A stretch of 64,000 bases of DNA from Vigna angularis. Taxonomy: Eukaryota > Streptophyta > Magnoliopsida > Fabales > Fabaceae. The stretch spans positions 46,349,630 through 46,413,629 of the forward strand of contig NC_068970.1 in NCBI RefSeq assembly GCF_016808095.1, given 5' to 3'. The notes below the pieces were generated by a model. It worked only from the letters and a program-made list of their open reading frames with translations. It was not told where the DNA came from and made no database searches. Positions 48,251-60,945 of this stretch are shown in pieces (positions within the stretch are counted from its first letter, which is position 1; each line of letters starts with the position of its first letter). The position numbers and the translations under genes are program-made.

Positions 48251-50645
48251 CTAAGGACCTCCAGTTTTGGCAGCACCAGGTGATGCTGTGAATGAAACAA
48301 TAGACCTATTTTTGTCATAATTCCCTCCCAAATACAACTTTAACCTTTGACCATTTACTTTAAAGCTCCTCTCAGCATGAAGGTCAGAGATTTCAATTGT
48401 TCCAAAGGGAAGAACTTTTTGAACCACAAATGGACCTAACCACCTAGATTTGAGTTTTCCAGGGAACAATTTAAGTCTGGAATTATACAATAGAACTTGT
48501 TGCCCTAGGGTAAACTCTCTCAGCACAATTTTTTTATCATGCCATTTTTTTGTCCTTTCCTTATAAATCTGGGCATTCTCATAAGCTTGCAATCTAAATT
48601 CATCTAGCTCATCCAATTGAAGCAGCCTTTTCTCACCTGCAGTCTTCAAATTAAAATTTAGCAATTTAATGGCCCAAAATGCTTTATGCTCAAGTTCCAC
48701 CGGTAAATGACAAGATTTTCCATACACCAACTGATATGGTGACATTCCAATTGGAGTTTTAAAAGCTGTTCGATAAGCCCAAAGTACATCATCTAATTTC
48801 CTTGACCAATCTTTCCTAGATGAGCTTACAATTTTTTCCAAAATTCTTTTCAACTCCCTGTTAGAAACTTCCACTTGTCCACTGGTTTGGGGATGATAAG
48901 GGGTAGCTATTTTGTGTCTCACACCATATTTGCCCAAAAGTGATGCAAATTGCTTGTTATGGAAATGTAAGCCCCCATCACTAATGATTGCTCTTGGTAC
49001 CCCAAATCTGGAAAAAATTTGTTTCTTGATGAAAGAAATCACCACCTTGGCATCATTTGTTGGTAACGCAGCAGCCTCTACCCACTTAGATACATAGTCC
49101 ACAGCAACTAAAATGTATTGGTTTGAGAAAGAGCGTGGAAAGGGCCCCATAAAATCTATTCCCCAAACATCAAAAATCTCCACTTCAAGTATGTTGTTCA
49201 TGGGCATCTCATGTCGCTTGGAAATATTGCCAACTCTTTGACATCTATCACAGTGTTTCACAAAACTATGGGCATCTTTAAAAAGGGTAGGCCAATAAAA
49301 GCCACTTTGCAACACTTTAGAAGCTGTTCTCTCAACTGAAAAATGCCCCCCATAATCTGACCCATGACAATGCCAAAGGATGTTCTCAAATTCATTTTCA
49401 GGAACACATCTTCTGATCATACCATCTCCGCATCTTTTGAACAATAAGGGGTCATCCCAAAAATAGTTCTTGGCATCATGCAGGAATTTTTTCTTTTGCT
49501 GAAAAGTAAGGTCATTTGGAATTATACCTCCTGCTTTAAAATTAGCAAAATCTGCAAACCATGGCAAGGAAGTAATGGCCATCAACTTTTCATCTGGAAA
49601 CTCCTCTTCAATAGGCTTGATGTCCTTATTCCCTTCTTCAAGCTTCAATCTTGAAAGGTGATCTGCCACCAGATTTTGCTTCCCTTGTTTATCTCGGATC
49701 TCCAAATCAAACTCTTGTAATAAGAGAATCCAACGTATTAATCGTGGCTTGGCATCCTGCTTAGTAAATAGATATCTCAAAGCAGCATGATCAGTGTAAA
49801 CAATGACCTTTGACCCAACCAGATAGGATCGAAATTTATCAAATGCAAACACTACTGCAAGCAATTCTTTTTCAGTCGTGGCATAATTCTTTTGAGCTTC
49901 ATTTAACACTCGACTTGCATAATATATCACATGAAACACTTTTTCTTTTCTTTGTCCTAATACAGCACCCACAGCATAGTCACTTGCATCACACATCAAT
50001 TCAAATGGTAAAGACCAATTAGGTGTTGTCATAATAGGAGCAGAAACAAGTTTTTCTTTTATAGTTAAAAATGCTTGCATGCATGCATCATCAAACACAA
50101 AAGGGGTTTCTTTTTCAAGAAGATTAGTCATAGGCTTTACTATCTTAGAAAAGTCTTTGATAAACCGCCTATAAAAACCTGCATGACCTAAGAAACTTCT
50201 TACCCCTTTTACATTCACTGGAGGAGGTAATTGTTCTATTACTTCCACCTTTGCTTTATCAATCTCAATGCCTTTTTCAGAAATGTGATGACCAAGAACA
50301 ATTCCTTCTCTTACCATAAAATGGCATTTTTCCCAATTTAGCACTAGATTAGTTTCTTGGCATCTTTTTAACACTAAGGTTAAATTAGCTAAGCAAGAAT
50401 CAAATGAAGAGCCAAATACAGAAAAATCATCCATAAAGATCTCAATGCAATTTTCAATCAAATCAGAAAAGATGGAAAACATACACCTTTGAAATGTTGC
50501 AGGTGCATTGCAGAGACCGAATGGCATTCTCCTATAGGCAAAGACGCCATAGGGACATGTAAATGCTGTCTTTTCTTGATCTTCAGGGGCTACTGCTATT
50601 TGGTTGTAGCCAGAGTACCCATCTAGAAAGCAGTAATATGCATGC
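48251..50645 (-). pseudogene. Athila pol, distal part: RT (rest), RNase H, integrase
   Basis: Open from the solo-LTR junction at 50645 to the stop at 48251; the first ATG is at 50527 but is internal to RT. Reading begins with [14 protein letters not shown], then [20 protein letters not shown] and the catalytic FMDDF (D33-D34 counted from the internal ATG). RNase H shows [28 protein letters not shown] and [10 protein letters not shown]. Integrase has the zinc motif ([11 protein letters not shown] ... HCDRCQ), the first catalytic aspartate in [11 protein letters not shown], the second in [11 protein letters not shown] and the glutamate in [32 protein letters not shown] is typical of Athila. No stop is seen, but the part has lost its start because the solo LTR separates it from gag-pro. 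Confidence 0.92.
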
Positions 50646-50650
50646 CCCGC
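50646..50650 (+). repeat. Target-site duplication CCCGC, left
   Basis: CCCGC immediately left of the solo LTR; the same 5 bp follow it at 53533-53537. Removing one copy and the LTR leaves the reading frame continuous. Confidence 0.92.
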
Positions 50651-53532
50651 TGACGAAAGGGTCGCGCCTCTCGTAAAAAGTTGTGCATAAAAGAATGCAG
50701 TACAGTTACTAGGAAGTGACTCCTAGGTCGTCTCACAAGGACCAATTTGGGTTCAGTCTCAGGTCAACACGTAGGGGGGTTTTGTGAAAGTTTTGTTTGT
50801 GGATAAATTAAAAAGCGTTGAAATAAAATTCAAAACAGTAAAACGAAATTAAAACAGTAAAAACGAAATTGCTACAGTAAAAACGAAATTACAGCAACAT
50901 AAAACAGTAAAAATAAATCTGGAACAGAAAATAAAAATACAGAAAACGAAAATACAGAAAACAATAAATACAGTAAACAGTAAATACAGAAAACAGTAAA
51001 AACAGAAAATAAATTACAGCAATAATTAGTAACAGCAAAACAGAATTACAGAAAATCATTTCAACATATAAAATATTTTAATGCAAAAGAAATGGAAAGA
51101 CAGTAAAACTTCCCTATTAACTGTGACCAATTCATCTACCAAAAGAAATTGAAAATTCAACTGCTTAACAGAAATTGCCATGACACTTATGTGTTGCAAA
51201 CAAAGAAAAGTTAAAACAATTAATTGGGATGCTACTTCCTTCCAGGAACAACGTGCACTTCCAACTTCTTCCTAATTTAATCACCACATGGTCCACTCAT
51301 TACAAAAACAATTGAAAGCAATTAAATGGAAAGCTAATAACGTGTAACTATTACTCCCATACATTCCAAAAGAAATAAAGAAATGCAATCAAGGTGGCCG
51401 TGGGCCACTTGCCAATTCTTCTTCACTTTTCATGGCTCCACCACTTTTGGTTTCTACCTAAACTTGCTGACTTGCATTCTCCACATTAATAAGTCCAATT
51501 GCTTCTCCAAATTAAATGAAAGATGCTTGCTGGAAACTAACGTCCCACTCCAAGTAACCGTCCACTCTTTTCCTTTCCAATCTTGTACTCCTTTTTCTCC
51601 ATGCTCAATCACGTTCCCTTTTCACCAAAAGCCACTTCTCCTCTTCATTACAAGTCCTTCCTCCCTACGTGAGCTACCATCCAGCAAGAACAAATCAACA
51701 TCCCCAAGGTTTCACATGCTTCTCCTCTTCTCTTTACCGTGAACTCCTTCCTCCAACTGAACAACCCTTTTTTTTTTGGTTCATTTCTTTTAAGTGATAG
51801 CATCCTACTCTTCTCTATCATCTAAGGAACTAAAAGAAGTAAAATCTTGCTTAAAGAAACCGAGAACTCCCTCAACAAATAAACAACTTTCATTTTGAGT
51901 TTTTCTACTGATTAAGTGACGGCAGTGTACTACTCTACTGCTAAAGCAAAATAAATGAACTTGATCATTGGTCCAACACAAAACCGTGCCCTTCCCACAA
52001 ATTACAGAATGGAGATTGTATAATTATGCAGAAAATCAAAAGATGCAATATCATTCAACAAGAGGAATAAACAACCAATTCATTCATCATCAGAAATATT
52101 TTACAGATCTCTTGAAGTTAAAAAACATCAAAGTAAAAGAACAAACAAGTGTGGTGACTGGCTTCCTCCTGACCGTGTGCTTCTTCTTCCAGTATGCAAC
52201 ACCAATTTGCTTTCCTCTTGTTCAATCCATGCTGGGTGTACTCCTCTGTGTATTCTCTCTGTGTGTAATCATGGAAGTGAAAGAAAATCCAAGAGCCTCC
52301 TCAAAGAGAAGTTCTGGGAAGAGCCCCCTGACTCTAAGCCGTCCACTTCCCTTTCTTCTCCTCTGCATCCTCTCCCAAGAAAAACATTCTCTCCTTCTCC
52401 CTAGAATCCATGGACCGAGAGATGTTCTTCAGCAAGCATGCAGTCCCCCTTCCAATCATCAAGTGGCAGCTGGACTTCCAAATGCTTCTTGTGTTTGCTG
52501 CTGACCGTGTAGCTCTCTTCTCCATGTGTTGGTTTTTGTTCTCCTCTTTTGTTTTGCTAGCCGTGTGATGTTGTGCTTCTCCAAATTCTGAATTTGCTCT
52601 CTCCTCCTAAACGTTCCAGCCAAGAGTAAGTGTGCCCCCTTTTTTTTACCTTTTGTTGACTTGCCAATGTTGCAAACCGTGTGGAATGTGGCCAGCTGGA
52701 AACTCCTTAATTTTGTTGAGCTTTGCCAAGTCATCCTTTCAACAAAAAACCGTGAGAATCTCTTGTAATGGTGGCCCCCATTTTTCTACTTTGTTGTCTC
52801 CCATTTCTTCATTTGTTTTTGTCTTATGCGTGAGAAATGTTTTTGGCCATGAGGTGCAAATGTGTTATGCCGTGTGGTGTTGTCTTTCTAAGCCACTTTG
52901 ATTTCTTCTTCAACCAATGGTGGTGGCCCCTACTTCTTTTATGTTGTCTCCCATCTAAAAGAAAGAAGACTCCTCATTTGTGTGATGATAGCCGTGAGTT
53001 AGCTTGGTGTTTTTCTGATTTCCACTTGCTTCCAAAGACCATGCACCTACATGAGAATGTGCACCTACATGAGAATGTGTTTCCCACTTCAATTTAATCC
53101 CTTCCAATTCCATGCATGTGTTGGCCGTGAATGCTTGAACAATGGCAGCAGCTTTCTTCAAAAACAAAAACCGTGAGCTCCCTTGAGTCCATGTGGTCTT
53201 CTTTCAACAAATTAATTTTCCAATGGACCTTAGCTATTGCAAATTCAAGAAAAATATTTATCAACACACAGAATAAATAAATACAGTGTAGCTTGTTCCA
53301 AACACAGTGTGTGAATGTTTTTCCAAATGTTCCAATTTATATTTCCAAAATTTTCCCCGCAATTACTAATGCAAATAATTACCTTAGATAATTCAAATTA
53401 ATTAAAATAAGAATTATTGGTCAATTTAAGCACAATTAGTAAAAACGGGAAAATATCGGACATTTTAGCACAATTCCCTGATTAAATTCGGCACAATAAG
53501 CTAAGTGAAATTGAGACAATATTGACTCATCA
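50651..53532 (-). mobile_element. 2882-bp solo LTR inserted in reverse transcriptase
   Basis: TG...CA ends (TGACGAAAGGGTCGCGCC ... TGACTCATCA) flanked by CCCGC on both sides. No PBS, polypurine tract, coding region or second LTR copy was found inside, so it is a solo LTR or other LTR-only remnant. A long LTR with the 'tcctaggtcgtctcacaagg' segment suggests the Tat/Ogre branch of Ty3 elements. Orientation is tentative. The region at 50830-51060 is built of degenerate ACAGTAAAAACGAAATT-like repeats. The host element inserted recently, so this insertion and its loss of internal sequence are even younger. Confidence 0.88.
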
Positions 53533-53537
53533 CCCGC

Positions 53538-56500
53538 CAATTTCTCCACCATTTGATCTATGAATGGAAGTGGAAAATGGTCCTTTCTTGTGGCTTGATT
53601 CAGTCTTCGGTAATCTATGCACATCCGCCACCCTGTGACTTTTCTTGTAGGAATGAGCTCATTGGCTTCATTGATCACCACTGTCATTCCTCCTTTCTTG
53701 GGTACAACATGAACAGGACTTACCCACTCACTATCAGAAATTGGGTAGATAATTCCTGCATCTAGCAATTTGATTACTTCTTTCCTTACCACTTCCTTCA
53801 TAGTCGGATTGAGCCTCCTTTGTGGTTGCCGCACAGGTTTGAAATCCTCTTCCAAATAAATTTTATGCATGCACACAGTAGGACTAATACCTTGCAAATC
53901 ATCAATTTTCCACCCAAGGGCAGATTTATACTCCCTCAGCACCCTTAAGAGTTTATCTTCTTCAGTCGAGGAAAGCTCATTGCTCATAATTACTGGATTC
54001 AGCTTTTGCTCATCAAGGAACATGTATTTAAGGTGAGAAGGGAGTTGTTTCAATTCCACCTTGGACGTTTCTACTCCTCCATCTTCACTCTTGTGTAAAT
54101 CTTCTATTCCTCTAGTGGAATTGAATATTGGCTTCAACACTTCCAATTGATGAGCACACTTCACCACCTCTTCATCATTAATTTCTCTTTTCAACTCCTT
54201 TGCTTCCATTCCTGACAGTAGAGTTCTCTCTAATGGATTCTGCTTTACATGGAAATTTATCTCCTCCAACACAAGAGACTCAATTATTTCAGCTTTGAAA
54301 CAGTCCTCTCTGTCAAGTTTGTGCTTCACTGCTTCAGTCATAGAAAATGTGACTTTTTCATCTGCTACTCTTAACATCAATTGTCCTTGTTCAACATCTA
54401 TCAATGCTCTCCCTGTTGCTAAAAATGGTCTTCCCAAAATGATTGGGACTTTAGCATCTTCTTCCATGTCAAGAACCACAAAATCAGCTGGGAAAATAAA
54501 TTTGTCTACCTTTACTAGAACATCTTCCACAATTCCATAAGGATAAGTCATTGATCGGTCTGCCAATTGTAGAGTGATCATAGTGGGCTTTACTTCACCA
54601 ATACCCAGCCTTTTAAAAATGGACAAAGGCATCAAGTTGATACTTGCTCCAAGGTCACACAATGCCTTACCCACCATTATATTTCCAATCTCACATGGAA
54701 TGACAAAGCTCCCTGGGTCTTTCAACTTGGGAGGTAATTTTTGCTGAATTATTGCACTGCACTCCTCTGTGAGCATAATTGTTTCATCATCTTGAAGCTT
54801 CCTCTTCTTTGACAGCAAGTCTTTCATAAATTTAGCATAACTTGGCATTTGTTCCAATGCTTCAGCAAATGGAATATTAATGTGGAGCTTCTTAAAAACA
54901 TCAAGAAATCTTGCAAATTGCTTTGCATGTTCTTGCTTCTTCAACCTTTGAGGGAATGGAATGGTAGGGACATACTCCCGCATCTTTTTCTCACTCTCTT
55001 GATTTTTCTCTCCCTCTTCCTTCTCCTCACATTTTCTCTCAACTTCTTTTTCAGCACTCTCTTCTACTATTTCATCAACTCTTTTCTTTTTCTCTCTCTC
55101 CATCTCACTCTTTTTTTCATTCTCTAACACTCTTCCACTCCTCAATTGAATTGCCTTGCATTGTTCCCTTGGGTTTGGTATAGTGTCACTAGGGAATGTG
55201 CCAGGAGGACTCTCAGAGAGTTGTCTTGAAAGCTGACCAATCTGGTTCTCTAAATTTCTTATTGAAGCTTCCTGGTTCTTGAAGTTTGTTCTTGTCTCAC
55301 TCATGAAATTTGAAGTCTGCTCCACAAAGGTAGAAGTTTGAATAGTTAACTTCTCTAGTGCATTTTCCAACGTAGACATCTTGTTCCCTTGATTGCTGGT
55401 TTGAGCTTGATATTGATATGGAGGCCTTGGCGGGTTAGATTGGATTGGATTACTCCAAGGTCTCGTTTGTTGGGGTCTCCAATTTGCATTAAAGTTGTTA
55501 GAAAATTGATTTTGTTGTTGTCCCACTACATTCACTTGTGCCTCTTGTTGATTGGCTTGACATTCACCATTCTGATGCATTCCTCCACAAAAGTCACACA
55601 CTGGAGATATTGTATTAACATTATTTTCTTGCATATTTCCCAACTTCTGAGTCAAATCAGTGATCTGTTGTGTTAACAACTTGTTTTGGGCTAGGATAGC
55701 ATCCAAAGTATTAACCTCCAACACTCCAGCTTTTCTATTTTGACGATCAAACTGCATATTCACTGTGTTGTTTGCCATTAGCTCAAGAGTCTCCAAAGCT
55801 TCTTCTGGTGTTTTGAGATTGAATGATCCTCCACTTGCTGCATCCAAAATTCCTTTAAAAGAGGGAGAAAGACCATTATAAAATATCTGCACCTGTAACC
55901 AAACTGGTAAGGCATGATGTGGGCACTTCCTAATTAGCTCCTTGTATCTTTCCCATGCCTCATATAAAGATTCAGTGTCTTGCTGCACAAAAGTAGTAAT
56001 CTCGTTTCTCATTTTAGCTGACTTGGAAGGAGGAAAGTGTTTAGTTACAAATTTTGTAGCCATATCCTCCCATGTAGAAATACTTCCTTGAGGTTGTGAT
56101 TGTAGCCAGTTTTTAGCTTTATCCCGGAGAGAAAAGGGAAAAAGCCTCAAACGAATTGCATCATCTGAAACTTCATTAATTTTCAAGGTATCACATATTG
56201 CCAGAAAATTCTCCAAGTGAGAATTAGGATCTTCTGAATTTGCACCTCCAAATTGATTTTGTTGAATGACTTGCAACAATGCAGGCTTGATTTCGAAATT
56301 GTTAGCTTGAATAGGAGGTCTCACAATGCTCCCTTGATAACTATTAGGATTTGGCATTGAATAGTCACGAAGAGTCTTTCTAACAGGTTCTTGGTCTGCC
56401 ATTGTTGATGTCTCCTCTTCTCGCTCAATTCGTCTCTGTTCCTTTCTTCTTTCTCGCTTTCTTCTTCTTGCACTACTTCTGTTGCTTCGTGTTGTGCGTT

Positions 56501-56555
56501 CAATTTCTGAATCAAAAAGTAGATCTTCCGGAGCAACAGTACCTCGCATAAACAA
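53538..56555 (-). pseudogene. Athila gag-protease-RT (N part), cut by solo LTR
   Basis: An open frame of 1008 Athila codons, then 31 further residues read from the solo LTR to a stop at 53436. The first ATG is at 56555; a second, at residue 52 (MADQEPVRKTLRDY), begins the part conserved as gag. The gag capsid-like region spans about residues 100-235. The zinc knuckle CDFCGGMHQNGEC (C320, C323, H327, C332) has CX2CX3HX4C spacing. A charged linker spans about 470-530, then FLDVFKKLHINIPFAEALEQ (550-569). The aspartic protease motif is DLGAS (634-638). RT begins about 915 with DAGIIYPISDSEWVSPVHVV and stops at EKLAG where the LTR interrupts. All visible motifs are intact, so the only defect here is the insertion. 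Confidence 0.92.
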
Positions 56556-56638
56556 CTTAAAGACACAAAAACACTACACAAAAATTATACGTTACTAAAC
56601 CTTAAGCTAATTAGATCACTAATATCAACTAAAATCAA

Positions 56639-56656
56639 TCCCCGGCAACGGCGCCA
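56639..56656 (-). other. Primer binding site, perfect tRNA-Asp type
   Basis: On the minus strand it reads TGGCGCCGTTGCCGGGGA, all 18 bases of the Athila/Calypso tRNA-Asp PBS. It lies 6 bp from the 5' LTR. Confidence 0.92.
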
Positions 56657-56662
56657 GAAACT

Positions 56663-57957
56663 TGATGTACGTTTGGCAAGTGTACCAATCGTAATTGTAG
56701 TAACAAAATATCGTCCTCTGGGATTGAATAAGTTGAGTACCAGTTTACTAACTTACTTAATTTTGAGTGATGCAATTTATCCAGTGAAATGATGAACATA
56801 AACAAGTGATGAAAATTCAAATGATATAAACAATGTTAGAGAATTGATTTCATACCTTTTCATATAATTTCCTCCCCTTTTCAATCGATGTGTAAATTAT
56901 AATTATCCCCTTGAGTTTATTTAGAGCTTGTTTACCCCTAATCCCTTAGTAGGCAAACGTATCCCTTGAATTTGAATCCCCAATCCCTTAGGCCAATTAC
57001 AAATTCAACAAGATCATGAAAAACAATCATATCTCAATTCAAACTAACTAGTCCTGCCCAATTTCCCAATTGTGACAACATTTAATCTGTTCTATTTATA
57101 AACGCAAGCAATTCCCAATCTCCCAACTGTGAAACTGCTCATAGAATAGACATTAAAACATAAATAGAACACTGGGATAATTAAAATGAACTTAACATCA
57201 ATTGAAAAAGGTTCAGAAAATATAATCCAAAGCACTACATCAATCCACTAACAAAAGGAAATTTAGTTCTGCATAATGGAAAAGAAAAATCAAAAAGCAA
57301 AAAGTTCCACAAAAAGTTGCAGCCAAAAGCTCCCAGAAGAAGATGAAGAAGACCAGCCTTTGTTGTACGTGAATCCCTTTTTGTCTCCCCCTTCCACGTG
57401 TTTTCATTCCTCTCCCATCATTTCCACCAATTCCTCCTTTTTAGGAGAGTGGTTTTCCTTTTCCCTAACTTCCTCCAATTTTCCTTTAATTTAATCTCTT
57501 TAAATCAGTCATAAAAGAGATCAATAACTGCTCAATAACTGCTCCTGGAAACTTTCACAGCCCATGGAAAACTCCCCACTCTGCCTGTGTTCTTCTCTGC
57601 TTTAATTCTGTTTTCTTACGTGAATCCACAGATTACTCCACAGGTTGTGGGAACTTTCACAGCACAGTTGTTGAACTTTCTGTTTTGCAACTCCATTTAG
57701 AAGCAACATCCACAGGTTGTGAGACTGTTCACATCTTGGTTGTTGAACTCTCTGGTTTCATCTTGGTATATTGTACATCAATTCTTCCCAAATTGTGATT
57801 TTGGCACTTAGAATCATCAATCTACAATAAAAACACAAAATGCCAATGTATGATCCGAAACAAAGATAATCCATGACTAAATCCTTCAATGAATGCAATT
57901 ATGCATGCAAATGACCTAAACTAAGACATGAATGCAATTACATTTACTCACACATCA
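56663..57957 (-). repeat. 5' LTR of the Athila element
   Basis: 1295 bp, the same length as the 3' LTR, with about eight substitutions and no indel seen. A short 72-codon frame inside (57276-57494, also at 44959-45177) is present in both LTRs; no function is evident. Confidence 0.95.
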
Positions 57958-57994
57958 ACTACGGTCGTCAGTAATGCCCTTCTTTTTTGTAGTT

Positions 57995-58560
57995 TCACAA
58001 AGTGAAATCTTGAGTAATTGAGTGTTGTTGTTGTTGTTAGGAGAAGTTGTTCATCCTTTGTGTGATTCAAAGGAGGTGATCATACCTTGTGGATTCAAAA
58101 AAATTGTTTCTTCATCTCTTGTGTGATTCAATAAATGTGTCTTCATCCTTGGGGGGCTCAAAAGAGGTGTTCTTTCTTTGTGAATTTCAAGAAAGATGTT
58201 TTTCATCTCTTGTGACGTTAAGAGAAATATTTTCTAGACCTAAATTATCTTCTCTATGATTGTGAATTATGGTTTAGTTTAATAATTGGTTAATCTCTTT
58301 TAAGTGATTAACAACTGGATATAGGATCTTTTGATTCAAACTAATATAAAATTTGTTTGTACGAATTTTTCTTTCCCTTTACCTTTTATTTATTTGTTAT
58401 TATCTTGAAAGGAATATTTTTTATTATAAAGTTATATTTATGAAAAGGAATTTTCTTTTAAAAGCATAGCTTTATTAACAAACCGATTCATCCCTTTTAG
58501 TTTTCGTCCAAACGCAATTATTCGAAATTCTAACCATACATCTTATTTATGCTCGGGTAA
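57995..58560 (+). mobile_element. Copia (Sirevirus-like) 3' LTR, second part
   Basis: Continues after the CACTA right end with 'cacaaagtgaaatcttgag' and repeated 'cttgtgtgattcaaa' words, and ends with 'aacaaaccgattcatccc', a typical tail of legume Sirevirus LTRs. Together with 39258-39904 it would form one LTR of about 1.2 kb split by CACTA. The right boundary is approximate. Confidence 0.5.
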
Positions 58561-60477
58561 GGAAAAATATGAATATTAGGATATTTACTTGGAAACAAAA
58601 TATTCGCATCACATTGATGAAATAAAACAGAGGATATTTGATTTATTAGTATCATTACCATGCAAGAAAGAACATACTTGTTGAGAAAAATATTTTGTTA
58701 TACTTAATCAGACATAGACACATCTTTTTACACAGAAAATGAATTGTATTTGTTTGATTTTCTTAAAAACTTTCTTTGACATATAGATGCTTCAAACTTC
58801 CCAATTATTCACTCCTAAAATATGATAAAGTCATATACGTGCAGAAACCCGTAATATAATACATTAATGAAACACGTGTTTTATTCTATTGTCTTAGTAA
58901 TATAATTTTCTTCAAATTTCATAATGGAACTACTTTTTCTTGTCAGCTTTGAAACCCTTTCTCTTTATTTGTTTAAAAGACAATTAAGATCTATATCGTG
59001 TCTCTAAATTGCAAGAGTCAAGATTCTATGCATTTTATTATTACTACAACTTTGGAGAATGAAATTAAATGGAGATGTGTCACCCATGATGAAGATTACC
59101 AATTATTTTTCAAAACTACGGATAGAGAATAAAATAAATGGGAAGTTCTTTTTTAAAATTGCTTTAATAGCTATAGTCTTTTGTTTTTTTTTTGTGTGTG
59201 CGCTCTAAATTAACACCACCTATAGTGTAGGAGAGAACAATTTTTAACATGAAATATGTATATGATGTTATGATGACGTAGGGCAAGAGTTGTGTTCCGT
59301 TACTAACCACCATGTGTATATTGGCTTGTTTTGGTGCCCACATGCACATGGGTTGACCCTTTTGATTTGAACTTCAACCTTAATTTGAAGACCCATTTGA
59401 AATGTGGAAACAGGAAACTTTCACAAAATAATTGCAGTGTTCGGTCACAAAAAGACATCCACACCCACAAATCTCAAACTCTGCAAAATGCAGTTTTTAG
59501 CTTCTGACCAAGCATACACAATGCACTTGTTTGTTTCAATCATTCAACTAAGTTTTCTCCCGGTTAATGCGCAGGACAATGTCCCTTTTCTGCTTTCATA
59601 ACTAGAGCTTAATTTGCGGTCTAATTTATTATCTGGTTCAACCTTATATAGATTGTACATATAGCTTTTACATGGTGTCAATTCTTCAACTTAAATCATG
59701 CACCAAACCTAACACGCAAGCTTTGTTTGACAATATGCTGGTATAGACCATTCATTGTCTCCACCAAGTTTTGCCTCTAGAGTTTCGTGCACCAATTCAA
59801 AATCCACTAAGGTACCCAGACTTGGGAAATCTTGGCTGTGGTGCAACTGTATACAGATTAAAGACTTCTCAGCTCTGAAGGATTTTGTTTCAAAAAAATC
59901 TTTTTGCATTCATATGAGAATAAGAAATTATTTTGTAACTTTTGTTTTAATTTCTATTTGGATGCCATTCAAACCTAACTGGTTAAAAACACACAAGTTT
60001 ACAGACTTCCTCTTGTGCAAATATCATTCACTAAAAAATCACTTCGAATTAAAATTCGTTTATAATAACAAAATTTTATTAAAAAAAACAAAAATTTTCA
60101 ATAAAAAGATAGGTTTTCTTTTGGTTTTTAGGCAAAAATTAGCTCCTTATTACGAATTTAGGCATTTTTTTATTTACGTAAATGGACAAATCATACCGCT
60201 CCCACACAACTTCAATTGAATAAATTGTGCAGAACATGACTTCTTGCACTGTCACATAAAAAAGGTAAAATCGTGCACCCTATTCGTTTTCAAGTATTGA
60301 TAATTGATTACGAACACATGTAATCGATTATACAGTGTTAAAAAACACCACAACTTCACTGGTAATCGACTAACCGTGCTGAAATTCAAATAAAAGGGTC
60401 TGATTATGAATTACATTAATTACATTTATAAAAATTCGAATTACCAAAGGTATTTTTGTGCATAAAAAAATTGTCAC
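58561..60477. other. Gene-free AT-rich stretch
   Basis: No supportable gene. 60297-60380 carries TAATCGATTA-type words like those in the copia LTR at 39.5 kb, possibly a small LTR fragment. Frames at 59755-60219 (+) and 59709-59909 (-) resemble nothing I recognise. Confidence 0.4.
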
Positions 60478-60945
60478 AGTTTCCTTTATACTCATCATAA
60501 ATGAGATTAATTGTTTTCTTTATATTGAATTAAATACTCATGTTTCCTTTATACTTATCATAAATTGGATCAATTGTTTCTTTTATACTCAATTAAATAG
60601 TTTATACTTAATTTAAATAATTTACACTTATCTTTCCTTTATATTCATCATATTGGAACAATTGTTTCTTTTATAGTGAACTTAAATAATTGACATCATT
60701 GAATCAATTGTTTTCTTTATACTTAATTTAAATCCTTTATATTCATCATAAATGAGATCAATAGTTTATTTTATACTGAATTAGATAATTTATACGGAAT
60801 TTAAATAACTTACACCAATTTATAATATTAGACACTCATGTCTTCTTTATATAATCATTGGATGAATTGTTTCTTTTATACTCCATTAAATAATGTATAC
60901 TAAATTTAAATAATTTACACTCATGTTTCCTTTACAACGAGTAAT
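60478..60945. repeat. Decayed tandem array, unit about 60-90 bp
   Basis: About six diverged copies of a unit with the order: tttcctttatactcatcat, aaatgagatcaattgtttc, ttttatactgaattaaata, atttacactcatg. Several units are truncated. Confidence 0.75.

Larger units (their letters stand above)
44346..57957 (-). mobile_element. Full-length Athila/Calypso-type Ty3 retrotransposon (interrupted)
   Basis: 13,612 bp with 1295-bp LTRs (44346-45640 and 56663-57957), TG...CA ends (TGATGT/ACATCA) and a perfect 5-bp TSD ACTAC (44341-44345 and 57958-57962). Sense is minus. Order: 5' LTR, PBS, gag-protease-RT, RNase H, integrase, an env-position gene, 3' LTR. By eye the LTRs differ at about eight positions (0.6%), suggesting insertion roughly 0.2-0.3 million years ago at an assumed 1.3e-8 rate. 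Removing the solo LTR and its duplicated 5 bp leaves about 10.7 kb. It is inserted in the CACTA element. Confidence 0.95.
39905..57994 (+). mobile_element. CACTA (En/Spm) transposon containing other elements
   Basis: The left end is CACTACAGGAAATGTG, a canonical CACTA terminus. Subterminal copies of ACCGAAGG/ACCGACGG words in both orientations lie at 39930-40070 and again at 44165-44300. The right end is probably ...TTTTTTGTAGTT at 57994, with the outermost base changed from the expected TAGTG. The 3-bp TSD could not be confirmed (AAT on the left). It carries a broken transposase-associated gene (42486-43794), a captured RBR fragment and a hAT MITE. It has been invaded by the Athila element at 44346-57957. 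No TNP2-type catalytic transposase was found. Confidence 0.7.

Noticed and set aside
51383..52504. Plus-strand frames of 119 and 178 codons inside the solo LTR.
   Set aside because: No recognisable domain, and a pyrimidine-rich LTR gives long frames by chance.
59709..59909. A 66-codon minus frame ending WSIPAYCQTKLAC that reads like a real exon (possibly short-chain dehydrogenase-like).
   Set aside because: No upstream exons, no catalytic motif and no family I can name with confidence; left as unassigned.
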